Shown here: positions 25,118 to 34,058 of the stretch, piece after piece
Numbering within the stretch: the stretch's first letter is position 1
Layout of the letters: every line of letters begins with the position of its first letter
Source of the DNA: Shinella yambaruensis
GTDB taxonomy: Bacteria; Pseudomonadota; Alphaproteobacteria; Rhizobiales; Rhizobiaceae
Length of the DNA: 64,000 nt
Reading direction: 5' to 3'
NCBI RefSeq assembly: GCF_022899355.1
Contig: NZ_JALJCK010000010.1
Location: forward strand, 124,001 to 188,000
Translations under genes and position numbers: made by a program
Notes under the pieces: model-generated
The model's database searches: none
Told to the model about the DNA's origin: nothing
Seen by the model: the letters and a program-made list of their open reading frames with translations, nothing else

Positions 25118-27402
25118 GCTGCTGCGCACCCGGCACGGAAGGCGCCGTCGAGGCGCAGCGCGCGGCGCTGCCCTCCTCGGAGGAGCTGATGCTGGCGAGC
25201 CGCCCGGTCGGCGAGGGCCTGCGTCAGAGCGACCTCAGCGTGCCGGGCGTCTATTGCGGCACCTGCATCACCACCGTCGAGGGCGCGCTGAACGCGCTGC
25301 CGGCCGTGGAGCGCGCGCGCGTCAACCTCTCCACCCGCCGCGTTTCGGTGGTCTGGAAGGAGGAGGTCGCGGGCCGGCGCACCGATCCGCAGGAGATCGC
25401 CGCCGCCATCCGCGCCACGGGCTATGACACGCATCTCTTCTCGCTGGCGGCGGAAGGCGACGACCGGCTGCGCAACCAGCTGATCCGCGCCGTCGCCGTC
25501 TCGGGCTTCGCGGCGACGAACATCATGCTGCTCTCGGTCTCCGTCTGGTCGGGTGCCGAGGCCGCGACGCGCGACCTCTTCCACTGGATCTCCGCGCTGA
25601 TCGCCGGCCCGACGCTGATCTATGCCGGGCGCTTCTTCTACCAGTCGGCCTGGAATGCGCTGCGCCACGGCCGCACCAACATGGACGTGCCCATCGCGCT
25701 CGCCATCACGCTCTCCTATGTCGTCTCGCTCTGGGAGACGCTGCACAGCGCCGAGCACGCCTGGTTCGACGCCACGGTGAGCCTGCTCTTCTTCCTGCTC
25801 ATCGGCCGCACGCTCGACCACGTCATGCGCGACCGCGCCCGCTCGGCCATCACCGGCCTTGCCCGCCTTTCGCCGCGCGGGGCGATGGTCATCCGGCCGG
25901 ACGGCAGCCGCGACTACCGGCCCGTCGAGGAGATCGCCGTCGGCGAACACCTTTCCATCGCCGCCGGCGAGCGCATCCCGGTCGATTGCCGCGTGCTTTC
26001 GGGCGCAAGCGACATCGACCGCTCGATCGTCAACGGCGAGAGCGATCCCTTCGCCGCCGGGCCGGGCACGCGGCTGGAAGCGGGCGCGATGAACCTCACC
26101 GGTTCGCTCACCGTCGAGGCCGTCGCCACGGCGCGTGATTCGTTCCTGTCGGAGGTCATCGGCCTCATGGAGGCCGCCGAAGGGGGAAGGGCCCGCTATC
26201 GCCGCATCGCCGACCGCGCCGCGCAGATCTATTCGCCGGCCGTGCACCTGCTGGCGCTCGCCTCCTTCCTCGGCTGGGGTTTTTACGACGGCGACTGGAA
26301 GCATGCCATGCTCGTCGCCATCGCGGTGCTGATCATCACCTGCCCCTGCGCGCTCGGCCTTGCGGTGCCGGTGGTGCAGGTGGTGGCCGCGGGGCGCCTG
26401 TTTGCCGGCGGCGTGATGGTCAAGGACGGCTCGGCCATGGAGCGCCTTGCCGAAATCGACACCGCGGTCTTCGACAAGACCGGTACCCTGACGCTCGGCA
26501 AGCCGCGCCTCGTCGACCGGGAAAGGCCCAACCGCACCCATCTCGCGCTTGCCGCGGCGCTCGCCGCCCATTCGCGCCATCCGCTGTCAATGGCGCTGGC
26601 GGGCGCCTGGCCGGGGCCGATGCCGCTTGTCGAAAGCGTGACGGAAGTGGCCGGCGGCGGCCTTCAGGCCGAGACGCCCCAGGGCCTCTATCGCCTCGGC
26701 AACCGCGCCTTCGCCGGCGGCGGCGCCGCGGCCGGCGGGGAGGAACACGGGCTTTCCGAGGTCGTGCTCTCGCGCAATGGCAAGGTGCTGGAAACCTTCC
26801 GTTTCGAGGATGCCCTGCGGACCGGCGCAGGGGAGGCCGTCGCCACGCTGAAGCGCGCGCATATCGCGATGGCGATCCTCTCCGGCGACCGTGCTCCGGC
26901 CGTCGCCCGCATTGCCGGCCTGCTCGGCATTCCCCGCTGGCGCGCGGCGCTGTCGCCCCGGGAAAAGACGGAAGCGGTCGCCGAACGGGCGGCCGCCGGC
27001 CACCGCGTGCTGATGGTCGGCGACGGCATCAACGATGCCCCCGCGCTCGCCGCCGCCCACGTCTCCATCGCCCCGGCGACGGCGGCGGATGTCGGCCGGC
27101 AGGCGGCGGACTTCGTCTTCCTGCACGAGAGCCTGGAGGCCGTGCCCTTCGCGCACGAGACCGCCTGCCGTGCCGGCCGCCTCATCCGGCAGAATTTCGC
27201 GCTCGCCATCGGCTACAATGTCATCGCCGTGCCGATCGCCATCCTCGGCCACGCGACGCCGCTGATCGCCGCCATCGCCATGTCGACGTCGTCGATCATC
27301 GTCGTGGTGAACTCGCTGCGCCTGCGCGGGCAGATACCGGCCTTCGCCGTGCGGGCGGCGGACGAGGCCCGCCCGCTTGCTTCCCTGGTGCGCGCGGCAT
27401 GA
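25114..27402 (+). CDS. ccoI: CcoI/FixI, copper P-type ATPase for cbb3 assembly
   Basis: CcoI exports copper to the cbb3 active site. The 762-residue P1B ATPase has an N-terminal MSCCAPGTEG cysteine pair, a heavy-metal domain with CGTCITTVEGAL, the CPC motif in ITCPCALGLAVPV, the phosphorylation site VFDKTGTLTLGKP and the hinge VGDGINDAPALAAA. From the ATG at 25114 it overlaps ccoH by 4 bp; the longer frame from 24490 runs through ccoH and is not coding. It overlaps ccoS by 4 bp at its end. Confidence 0.95.
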   Translation: MSCCAPGTEGAVEAQRAALPSSEELMLASRPVGEGLRQSDLSVPGVYCGTCITTVEGALNALPAVERARVNLSTRRVSVVWKEEVAGRRTDPQEIAAAIRATGYDTHLFSLAAEGDDRLRNQLIRAVAVSGFAATNIMLLSVSVWSGAEAATRDLFHWISALIAGPTLIYAGRFFYQSAWNALRHGRTNMDVPIALAITLSYVVSLWETLHSAEHAWFDATVSLLFFLLIGRTLDHVMRDRARSAITGLARLSPRGAMVIRPDGSRDYRPVEEIAVGEHLSIAAGERIPVDCRVLSGASDIDRSIVNGESDPFAAGPGTRLEAGAMNLTGSLTVEAVATARDSFLSEVIGLMEAAEGGRARYRRIADRAAQIYSPAVHLLALASFLGWGFYDGDWKHAMLVAIAVLIITCPCALGLAVPVVQVVAAGRLFAGGVMVKDGSAMERLAEIDTAVFDKTGTLTLGKPRLVDRERPNRTHLALAAALAAHSRHPLSMALAGAWPGPMPLVESVTEVAGGGLQAETPQGLYRLGNRAFAGGGAAAGGEEHGLSEVVLSRNGKVLETFRFEDALRTGAGEAVATLKRAHIAMAILSGDRAPAVARIAGLLGIPRWRAALSPREKTEAVAERAAAGHRVLMVGDGINDAPALAAAHVSIAPATAADVGRQAADFVFLHESLEAVPFAHETACRAGRLIRQNFALAIGYNVIAVPIAILGHATPLIAAIAMSTSSIIVVVNSLRLRGQIPAFAVRAADEARPLASLVRAA

Positions 27403-27554
27403 ACACGCTGATCTTCCTCATCCCCATCGCGCTCTTCCTCGGCGGGCTCGGGCTCGCCGCCTTCCTCTGGTCTTTGAAGAGCGGGCAGTATGACGATGTC
27501 GAGGGCGCCGCCTGGCGCGTCCTCGATGATGGCGACGACAAGCCGCAGCGCTGA
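27399..27554 (+). CDS. ccoS: CcoS/FixS, small cbb3 assembly protein
   Basis: A 51-residue protein with one N-terminal transmembrane helix (LIFLIPIALFLGGLGLAAFL) and the FixS signature WSLKSGQYDDVEGAAWR. CcoS helps cofactor insertion into the oxidase. It overlaps ccoI by 4 bp and is the last gene of ccoGHIS. Confidence 0.95.
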   Translation: MNTLIFLIPIALFLGGLGLAAFLWSLKSGQYDDVEGAAWRVLDDGDDKPQR

Positions 27555-27753
27555 CGGCGCGCCGATATGGGGTCATAGAAACCATGCAAGTGGCAGTGAA
27601 AATCCCGCCGAAGCCAAACAATCCCTTGTCGTAAATCGATTTGAATGCCAAAACACCACCGCTGGAGCGGAGCTCCTCACTCTCTTTCTGCGCGGCGTTT
27701 CCGGCATGGGTCCGGAAGCATCCCACGCCGCGCCATCCTACGGAGGTATGAAC

Positions 27754-29184
27754 GTGGCACAGGCGGAAATCGGTCTCATCGGTCTCGGCGTGATGGGGTC
27801 CAACCTTGCGCTCAACATTGCCGAAAAAGGCAACAAGATCGCGGTCTTCAATCGCACGGTGGCGCGCACGAAGGAGTTCTACGAGGAGGCCGGCGCGCTC
27901 CAGGGCCAGATCGTGCCCTGCGAGACGATCGAAGAGTTCGTCGCCGCCATCCGCCCGCCGCGGCCGATCATCATCATGATCCAGGCCGGCGCCGCGGTCG
28001 ACCAGCAGATGGATCTGCTGCGCCCCTATCTCGAACGGAACGACATCATGATCGATGCCGGCAACGCGAACTTCCGCGACACGATGCGCCGCTTCGATGC
28101 GCTGAAGGACAGCGGCCTCACCTTCATCGGCATGGGCGTTTCCGGCGGTGAGGAAGGCGCGCGTCACGGCCCCTCCATCATGGTCGGCGGCACGGAGGAT
28201 TCGTGGAAGCGCGTCGAGAAGGTGCTGACCTCGATCGCCGCCAAGTACAAGGACGAGCCCTGCGTCGCCTGGCTCGGCGAGAACGGCGCCGGCCACTTCG
28301 TCAAGACCATCCACAACGGCATCGAATATGCCGACATGCAGATGATCGCCGAGATCTACGGCATCCTGCGCGACGGCCTGAAGATGAGCGCCGCCGAGAT
28401 CGGCGCCGTCTTCGGCGAATGGAACAAGGGTCGCCTGGAATCCTACCTCATCGAGATCACCGAGAAGGTGCTTGCCGCCAGGGACCCGATCAGCGGTAAC
28501 CCGATCGTCGACATGATCCTCGACAAGGCCGGCCAGAAGGGCACGGGAAAATGGTCCGCCATCGAGGCGCAGAACATGGGCGTGCCGGCGACCGGCATCG
28601 AGGCCGCCGTCGCCGCCCGCTCGATCTCCTCGTTCAAGACGGAGCGCGAAGCCGCCGAAAAGATCCTCGGCCTGCCGGATGTGCCGGCGCTTGAGGTCAC
28701 CGACAAGGCTGCCTTCATCAAGGACCTCGAAAGCGCGCTGCTCGCCGGCAAGATCGGCGCCTATGCGCAAGGCTTCGCGGTGATGTCCGCCGCCTCGAAG
28801 GAGTATGGCTGGAACCTGCCGATGCCGACCATCGCCAAGATCTGGCGCGCCGGCTGCATCATCCGCTCGCAGTTCCTCGACGAGATCACGAGCGCCTTCA
28901 CCAAGGCGCCGGATGCGGCGAACCTCATCGTCACCCCGGCCTTTGCCGCCATGGTCAAGGAAACCGACGGCGCGCTGCGCCGCGTCGTCGCCGCGGCCGC
29001 GCTGCATGGCCTGCCGGTCCCGGCGCTCGCCTCGGCGCTCGGCTATTTCGACAGCTACCGCCGCGCCCGCGGCACGGCCAACGTCATCCAGGCCCAGCGC
29101 GACTTCTTCGGCGCCCACGGCTTCGACCGCGTCGACGGCGCCGACAGCCATCATGGCCCGTGGGGCTCCGGCCTCAACGCCTGA
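27754..29184 (+). CDS. gnd: 6-phosphogluconate dehydrogenase, decarboxylating
   Basis: Gnd oxidises 6-phosphogluconate to ribulose 5-phosphate with NADP. The protein has the N-terminal Rossmann motif IGLIGLGVMGSNLALNIA, substrate residues in GVSGGEEGARHGPSIMVGG and the catalytic Lys in FVKTIHNGIEYADMQMI. I chose the GTG at 27754 (476 residues, typical length) because GGAGG lies 7 bases upstream; the in-frame ATG at 27748 is only one base from it. The 200 bp upstream contain an AAATCGATTT palindrome at 27633. A terminator follows. Confidence 0.95.
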   Translation: MAQAEIGLIGLGVMGSNLALNIAEKGNKIAVFNRTVARTKEFYEEAGALQGQIVPCETIEEFVAAIRPPRPIIIMIQAGAAVDQQMDLLRPYLERNDIMIDAGNANFRDTMRRFDALKDSGLTFIGMGVSGGEEGARHGPSIMVGGTEDSWKRVEKVLTSIAAKYKDEPCVAWLGENGAGHFVKTIHNGIEYADMQMIAEIYGILRDGLKMSAAEIGAVFGEWNKGRLESYLIEITEKVLAARDPISGNPIVDMILDKAGQKGTGKWSAIEAQNMGVPATGIEAAVAARSISSFKTEREAAEKILGLPDVPALEVTDKAAFIKDLESALLAGKIGAYAQGFAVMSAASKEYGWNLPMPTIAKIWRAGCIIRSQFLDEITSAFTKAPDAANLIVTPAFAAMVKETDGALRRVVAAAALHGLPVPALASALGYFDSYRRARGTANVIQAQRDFFGAHGFDRVDGADSHHGPWGSGLNA

Positions 29185-29193
29185 CGACAACAG

Positions 29194-29223
29194 ACGGCCC
29201 GGTCCAAGACCGGGCCGTTTGCT
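29194..29223 (+). terminator. terminator after gnd
   Basis: ACGGCCCGGTC (29194-29204), loop CAA, GACCGGGCCGT (29208-29218), then TTGCTTT. The perfect 11-bp stem ten bases after the stop codon makes a good intrinsic terminator with a modest T tract. Confidence 0.8.
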
Positions 29224-29240
29224 TTCGATGTCATGGATCT

Positions 29241-29395
29241 GCCCCTCATCCCCCTGCCGGGACCTTCTCCCCGCAGGCGGGGAGAAGAGGGTGCCGAACC
29301 GTTTTCCTTCATTCTGCTGAAGGGAGGAAATCGGTTCGCCCAGCCTTCCTCGCCCCGCCTGCGGGGAGAGGATGCCGGCAGGCAGGTGAGGGGCG
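29241..29395. repeat. RIME-like intergenic palindromic repeat, copy 2
   Basis: This is nearly identical to positions 1-117: CCTTCTCCCCGCAGGCGGGG on the left and CGCCTGCGGGGAGAGGATG on the right, with a different core between them. It fills the gap between the converging gnd and lacI-type genes. The shared arms and variable core are what one expects of a mosaic element. Confidence 0.8.
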
Positions 29396-29398
29396 AGC

Positions 29399-30442
29399 CT
29401 ACGCGTCGTCCGTCGGGATCGGGTAGCTCAGCGTTTGCAGCTCCGCGGCCGCCGTTCCCTCGATGCGGCCGATGACGGCTTTGGCGAGTTCCCGGCCGGC
29501 TAGGCGGATGTCCTCGCGCATGGTCACGACCTCCGGCCGCAGCCATTGCAGGAACATGTGCGGCTCCTTCGACACCATGTCGATGTCGTGGCCGAGCTTG
29601 CGGCCCTTCGCCTCCAGCGCGGCGATCAGCGCCACCGCGCCGCCGCCGCTGCCCGAGACGATGCCGTCCGGCCCGTCCGGCGCGCTGAACAGGGTCTCGG
29701 CGGCTCTGCGGATGTCGACGAGGCCGTTGTCGAGATTCACCTGGTTGAAGGGCAGGGCCATCGCGCCGAAATCGCGGATGCCCTTTTCGAACCCCGCCCG
29801 CATGTGCAGGTAGAAGGTGAGATAGGGCGGCGGCTGCAGCAGGATGAGCCGCCTGCGGCCGCGCTCCACCAGCTTCCGCACCGCCTCATAGGCGAAGCGC
29901 TCGTTGTCGAAATCGTGATAGGGATGGGTGAGGCCCATTTCCGTGCGCCCGTGCGTGGCGAAGGGAAAGTTGCGTTCCATCATCAGCGCGACGCGCGGGT
30001 CCTTCGGCTCGGTGCGCGAGATGATCACGCCGTCGGCCGCCCCCGTCTCCAGCACGTAGCGCACCGGGTCCAGCGCGTTGCCCTGCGTGCGGTAGGGCGT
30101 CACCACGAGATGGTACTGCGTCGTGGCGAGGACTTCCGAAATGCCGACGACCATGGGGCTCGTCAGGCCCATGATCTCCTCCTCGAGGCTGAGGATCAGG
30201 CTGATGACATTGGTCTTGCCGGTGCGAAGACGCACGCCCGCGCGGTTCGGCTGGTAGCCGATCTGGCGCGCGACGAGGCGCACGCGCTCCTTCGTCTCGG
30301 CGCTGATGTCCGGCGCATCCTTGAGCGCCCGCGAAACCGTGGTAATGCCGAGGCCGGTCATGAAGGCGATCGTCTTCAGCGTCGGCCGCTCGCTCGGATG
30401 CGGAAGCGCCGCCGCCGGGCCTTCGCTCATCGTCTTGTCCAT
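29399..30442 (-). CDS. LacI-family regulator of the adjacent mannoside locus
   Basis: The N-terminal helix-turn-helix reads TLKTIAFMTGLGITTVSRAL and is followed by the hinge and GYQPNRAGVRLRTGKTNVIS, then a periplasmic-binding-protein-like sensor domain to the end. I place the start at the ATG at 30442 (347 residues); ATG at 30430 and an upstream start at 30484 are in frame. It diverges from the ABC transporter operon. Two CTGN-AACG...CAG sites, one on each side of the gap, are its likely operators, so it probably represses that operon and itself until a sugar binds. Confidence 0.88.
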   Translation of the reverse strand: MDKTMSEGPAAALPHPSERPTLKTIAFMTGLGITTVSRALKDAPDISAETKERVRLVARQIGYQPNRAGVRLRTGKTNVISLILSLEEEIMGLTSPMVVGISEVLATTQYHLVVTPYRTQGNALDPVRYVLETGAADGVIISRTEPKDPRVALMMERNFPFATHGRTEMGLTHPYHDFDNERFAYEAVRKLVERGRRRLILLQPPPYLTFYLHMRAGFEKGIRDFGAMALPFNQVNLDNGLVDIRRAAETLFSAPDGPDGIVSGSGGGAVALIAALEAKGRKLGHDIDMVSKEPHMFLQWLRPEVVTMREDIRLAGRELAKAVIGRIEGTAAAELQTLSYPIPTDDA

Positions 30443-30528
30443 CCCCTGCCTGCCACCTCTTCGCATTAGCGGTCGGTTATACATATTTTAACCAGAGCCG
30501 CCACTCCTTCATGGGCTTCGCTCCAAAA

Positions 30529-30542
30529 CTGTAACGATGCAG
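30529..30542. promoter_or_regulatory. candidate LacI-type operator, regulator side
   Basis: CTGTAACGATGCAG is an imperfect palindrome with a central CG, resembling the site at 30827-30840 (10 of 14 bases). It lies 87 bp before the regulator's start codon. Family knowledge: LacI-type operators usually have a central CG pair. Binding is inferred. Confidence 0.5.
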
Positions 30543-30675
30543 GTCGTTTGTCGAGTGAAAAATGCACGGACTCGCCTTTGCACTGGCGCTGGAATGCCTG
30601 CTGCGTTGCGAAAGCGCCAGGCGTTCCGCCGCCGGCTCATGGTCTCCACGGTCGTAACGGATCCAATAATTAGTC

Positions 30676-30697
30676 CAATAATAACAAACTATTATTG
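30676..30697. promoter_or_regulatory. AT-rich inverted repeat in the regulator-transporter gap
   Basis: CAATAATA and TATTATTG form a perfect 8-bp inverted repeat with a 6-base spacer. The left arm belongs to two direct CCAATAAT copies at 30663 and 30675, twelve bases apart. The 413-bp gap 30443-30855 otherwise holds no gene I believe; a 90-codon open frame in it lacks coding character. Possible DNA-bending or regulator site. Confidence 0.4.
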
Positions 30698-30826
30698 AGA
30701 GAGCCGAGAGGTTTTCCGCGTTGCGCAATGGGGCGTATTCCCTCCTCAAAAACTCCCGGTACTGGGGAAAACGGGATTTCTGGCCCGGACCCGGTTGCGT
30801 GATTAAATCGATTGGGTTACGTTTTA

Positions 30827-30840
30827 CTGCAACGTTTCAG
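30827..30840. promoter_or_regulatory. candidate LacI-type operator, transporter side
   Basis: CTGCAACGTTTCAG is a palindrome (CTG-N-AACGTT-N-CAG) with central CG. It lies directly before the GAGGGAGGAG ribosome binding site of the ABC operon, where a bound repressor would block transcription. An AATCGATT palindrome lies 14 bases upstream of it. Confidence 0.6.
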
Positions 30841-30855
30841 TGAGGGAGGAGACTC

Positions 30856-32091
30856 ATGAAAATGCGCTTTATGGCTGCCATGCTGGCGGCAACCGTGGTC
30901 CTGCCGTCCGCCGCCGCCTATGCGACGGACCTGGAGGTGACCCATTGGTGGACGTCCGGCGGGGAGGCCGCGGCGGTTGCCGAGTTCGCAAAGGCGTTCG
31001 ACGCCACGGGCAACAAGTGGATCGACGGCGCGATCGCCGGCGCCGGCAGCACGGCCCGTCCGATCATGGTCAGCCGGCTGACCGGCGGCGACCCGATGGG
31101 CGCCACGCAGTTCAACCATGGACGCCAGGCGGAGGAGCTGGTCGAGGCCGGCCTGCTGCGCGATCTCACCGACGTGGCGACGCGCGAGAACTGGAAGGAG
31201 ATCATCAAGCCGGCCAGCCTGCTCGACAGCTGCACGGTCGACGGCAAGATCTATTGCGCGCCGGTCAACATCCATTCCTGGCAATGGCTGTGGCTGTCGA
31301 ACGCCGCGTTCGAAACGGCGGGCGTGCCCGTGCCGAAGAACTGGGACGAGTTCGTCGCCGCCGCGCCGGCGCTGGAGAAGGCCGGCATCGTGCCGCTCGC
31401 CGTCGGCGGGCAGGCCTGGCAGGCGGCCGGCGCCTTCGACGTGCTGATGGTGGCCATCGCCGGCAAGGACACGTTCAACAAGGTATTCAAGGACAAGGAT
31501 GCCGACGTCGCGGCCGGCCCCGACATGGCCAGGGTCTTCAAGGCGGCCGAGGATGCGCGGCGCATGTCCAGGGGCACCAACGTGCAGGACTGGAACCAGG
31601 CGACCAACATGGTGATCACCGGCAAGGCCGGCGGCCAGATCATGGGCGACTGGGCGCAGGGCGAGTTCGCGCTCGCCGGCAAGGTCGCGGGCAAGGACTA
31701 TACCTGCCTTCCAGGCCTCGGCGTGAACGAGGTCATCTCGACGGGCGGCGACGCCTTCTATTTCCCGGTTCTGGCGGACGAGGAGAAATCCAAGGCGCAG
31801 GAGGTGCTGGCCTCCACGCTGCTCGCGCCGGCCACCCAGGTCGCCTTCAACCTCAAGAAGGGCTCGCTTCCCGTGCGCGGCGACGTGGACCTCGCCGCGG
31901 CGAACGACTGCATGAAGAAGGGGCTCGACATCCTCGCCAAGGGCAATGTGATCGAGGGCACCGACCAGCTGCTTTCGGCCGACAGCCAGAAGCAGAAGGA
32001 GGATCTCTTCTCCGAATTCTTCGCCAATCCCTCGATGACGCCGGAAGACGCGCAGAAGCGTTTCGCCGCCATCATCGCGTCGGCGGACTGA
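30856..32091 (+). CDS. ABC transporter sugar-binding protein (CUT1 type)
   Basis: A 411-residue periplasmic solute-binding protein of the extracellular binding family 1. A signal peptide occupies about residues 1-23 (MRFMAAMLAATVVLPSAAAY), followed by LEVTHWWTSGGEAAAVAEF, a typical sugar-binder opening, and APVNIHSWQWLWLSNAAFE. It is not a lipoprotein. It heads a binding protein-permease-permease-ATPase-mannosidase operon, so a mannoside or manno-oligosaccharide is the likely ligand, though not provable from sequence. The start has GAGGGAGGAG upstream. Confidence 0.9.
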   Translation: MKMRFMAAMLAATVVLPSAAAYATDLEVTHWWTSGGEAAAVAEFAKAFDATGNKWIDGAIAGAGSTARPIMVSRLTGGDPMGATQFNHGRQAEELVEAGLLRDLTDVATRENWKEIIKPASLLDSCTVDGKIYCAPVNIHSWQWLWLSNAAFETAGVPVPKNWDEFVAAAPALEKAGIVPLAVGGQAWQAAGAFDVLMVAIAGKDTFNKVFKDKDADVAAGPDMARVFKAAEDARRMSRGTNVQDWNQATNMVITGKAGGQIMGDWAQGEFALAGKVAGKDYTCLPGLGVNEVISTGGDAFYFPVLADEEKSKAQEVLASTLLAPATQVAFNLKKGSLPVRGDVDLAAANDCMKKGLDILAKGNVIEGTDQLLSADSQKQKEDLFSEFFANPSMTPEDAQKRFAAIIASAD

Positions 32092-32155
32092 TCAGGCGGG
32101 CAGTTCCAGCAAGGCTGCGCGGCGGCCTTGCATGCGGAATTGCCGGGAAGGCATC

Positions 32156-32177
32156 GGCCGGCGGTCCGCCGCCGGCC
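32156..32177. terminator. hairpin between the binding-protein and permease genes
   Basis: GGCCGGCGG and CCGCCGGCC form a perfect 9-bp stem with a TCCG loop. There is no T tract. Such hairpins after binding-protein genes often protect the upstream message and lower downstream expression; that role is inferred here. Confidence 0.5.
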
Positions 32178-32230
32178 AGGCGGCGCCCCACGGGCGCTGC
32201 CCCTGATCGAGACCAAGGAGGAAGTGACCC

Positions 32231-33133
32231 ATGACGGGCCAGGCACACACCGGTCGTCCCCGTAGACTGCTGCGCAATCTCAGTTCCAAGATTGCCTCCA
32301 TTCCCATGATGCTCACCGCCGTCGTCATCTTTCTCGGCGGCACGATCTGGACCGTCGTCTATTCGTTCACCAATTCGAAGCTGCTGCCGCGGGCGAACTT
32401 CGTCGGCTTCGACCAGTACGAGCGCCTGTGGGACGCGCCGCGCTGGATCGTCTCGATCCAGAATCTCGCCATCTACGGCGCGCTGACACTGGTCTTCAGC
32501 CTGGTGGTGGGCTTCGTGCTGGCGGCGCTGATGGACCAGAAGATCCGCTTCGAAAACACCTTCCGCACGATCTTCCTCTATCCTTTCGCGCTGTCCTTCA
32601 TCGTCACCGGCCTCGTCTGGCAGTGGATCCTGAACCCGGAATTCGGCGTGCAGTCCGTCGTGCGCGCGCTCGGCTGGACGAGTTTCACCTTCGACCCGCT
32701 CTACAATGCCGACATCGTCATCTACGGCGTCCTGATCGCCGGCCTCTGGCAGGGCACCGGGCTCGTCATGTGCCTGCTGCTGGCGGGCCTGCGCGGCATC
32801 GACGAGGACATCTGGAAGGCCGCGCGCGTCGACGGCATCCCGATGTGGAAGACCTATCTCTTCATCGTCATCCCGATGATGCGCCCCGTCTTCATCACCA
32901 CGCTCGTCATCATCGCCAGCGGCATCGTCAAGGTCTACGACCTCGTGGTGGCGCAGACGAGCGGCGGGCCGGGCATCGCCTCGGAAGTGCCGGCGAAATA
33001 TGTCTACGACTACATGTTCCAGGCGCAGAACCTCGGCCAGGGTTTCGCCGCCTCCACCATGATGCTCGTCACGGTCGCCATCATCATCATCCCCTGGGCC
33101 TATCTCGAATTCGGAGGGCGCAAGCGTGTCTGA
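32231..33133 (+). CDS. ABC sugar transporter permease (MalF/UgpA-like)
   Basis: The 300-residue inner-membrane protein has about six transmembrane helices and the cytoplasmic EAA loop DEDIWKAARVDGIPMWKTYL that docks the ATPase. The first helix lies near residues 25-47. An AAGGAGG ribosome binding site precedes the ATG. Its end overlaps the start of the second permease by 8 bp. It forms the membrane channel together with that protein. Confidence 0.92.
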   Translation: MTGQAHTGRPRRLLRNLSSKIASIPMMLTAVVIFLGGTIWTVVYSFTNSKLLPRANFVGFDQYERLWDAPRWIVSIQNLAIYGALTLVFSLVVGFVLAALMDQKIRFENTFRTIFLYPFALSFIVTGLVWQWILNPEFGVQSVVRALGWTSFTFDPLYNADIVIYGVLIAGLWQGTGLVMCLLLAGLRGIDEDIWKAARVDGIPMWKTYLFIVIPMMRPVFITTLVIIASGIVKVYDLVVAQTSGGPGIASEVPAKYVYDYMFQAQNLGQGFAASTMMLVTVAIIIIPWAYLEFGGRKRV

Positions 33134-34055
33134 CAGCGTTACTCTTCCCGCCCCCGCTGCCACCGCCAGGGCCGGGGCCGAACCCTGGGGCGCCAAACCC
33201 CGCCGCGCGCTTTCCGGCCGCAACATCATGCTCTACGGCACGCTGCTCGTGGCGGCGCTCTATTACCTGCTGCCGCTCTACGTGATGATCGTCACCTCGC
33301 TGAAGGGCATGCCGGAAATCCGCCTCGGCAACATCTTCTCGCCGCCGCTGGAAATCACCTTCGAACCCTGGGCGAAGGCCTGGGCCAGCGCCTGCACGGG
33401 CCTCAACTGCGACGGCCTGTCGCGCGGCTTCTGGAATTCCGTGCGCATCACCGTGCCTTCGACGCTGATCTCCATCCTCGTCGCCTCGGTCAACGGCTAT
33501 GCGCTGGCCAACTGGAAGTTCAGGGGCGCGGACATCTTCTTCACCATCCTCATCGTCGGCGCCTTCATTCCCTATCAGGTGATGATCTACCCGATCGTCA
33601 TCGTGCTGCGCGAAATGGGCATCTACGGCACGCTGACCGGCCTCGTCATCGTGCACACGATCTTCGGCATGCCGATCCTGACGCTGCTCTTCCGCAACTA
33701 TTTCTCCGCCCTGCCGGAGGAGCTGTTCAAGGCGGCGCGCATCGACGGGGCGGGCTTCTGGCAGATTTATTTGCGCATCATGCTGCCCATGTCGCTGCCG
33801 ATCTTCGTCGTCGCGATGATCCTGCAGATCACCGGAATCTGGAACGACTTCCTGTTCGGCGTCGTCTTCACCCGGCCGGAGGTCTATCCGATGACCGTGC
33901 AGCTCAACAACATCGTCAACTCCGTCCAGGGGGTGAAGGAGTACAATGTCAACATGGCCGCGACGCTGCTCACCGGCGCGGTCCCGCTCATCGTCTATTT
34001 CGTGTCCGGGCGCCTCTTCGTCCGCGGCATCGCCGCCGGCGCCGTGAAGGGGTAA
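33126..34055 (+). CDS. ABC sugar transporter permease (MalG/UgpE-like)
   Basis: This 309-residue permease starts at the GTG at 33126, overlapping the first permease. It has a proline- and alanine-rich cytoplasmic N terminus, then six transmembrane helices, including ILIVGAFIPYQVMIYPIVIV, and the EAA loop PEELFKAARIDGAGFWQIYL. An unusual short insert with two cysteines (SACTGLNCDGL) follows the first helix in the expected periplasmic loop. It ends three bases before the ATPase gene. Confidence 0.92.
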   Translation: MSDSVTLPAPAATARAGAEPWGAKPRRALSGRNIMLYGTLLVAALYYLLPLYVMIVTSLKGMPEIRLGNIFSPPLEITFEPWAKAWASACTGLNCDGLSRGFWNSVRITVPSTLISILVASVNGYALANWKFRGADIFFTILIVGAFIPYQVMIYPIVIVLREMGIYGTLTGLVIVHTIFGMPILTLLFRNYFSALPEELFKAARIDGAGFWQIYLRIMLPMSLPIFVVAMILQITGIWNDFLFGVVFTRPEVYPMTVQLNNIVNSVQGVKEYNVNMAATLLTGAVPLIVYFVSGRLFVRGIAAGAVKG

Positions 34056-34058
34056 GCC

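Noticed and set aside
30477-30749. 90-codon minus-strand frame in the regulator-transporter gap
   Set aside because: It overlaps the likely operator and the AT-rich repeats, has no ribosome binding site and no protein-like pattern.
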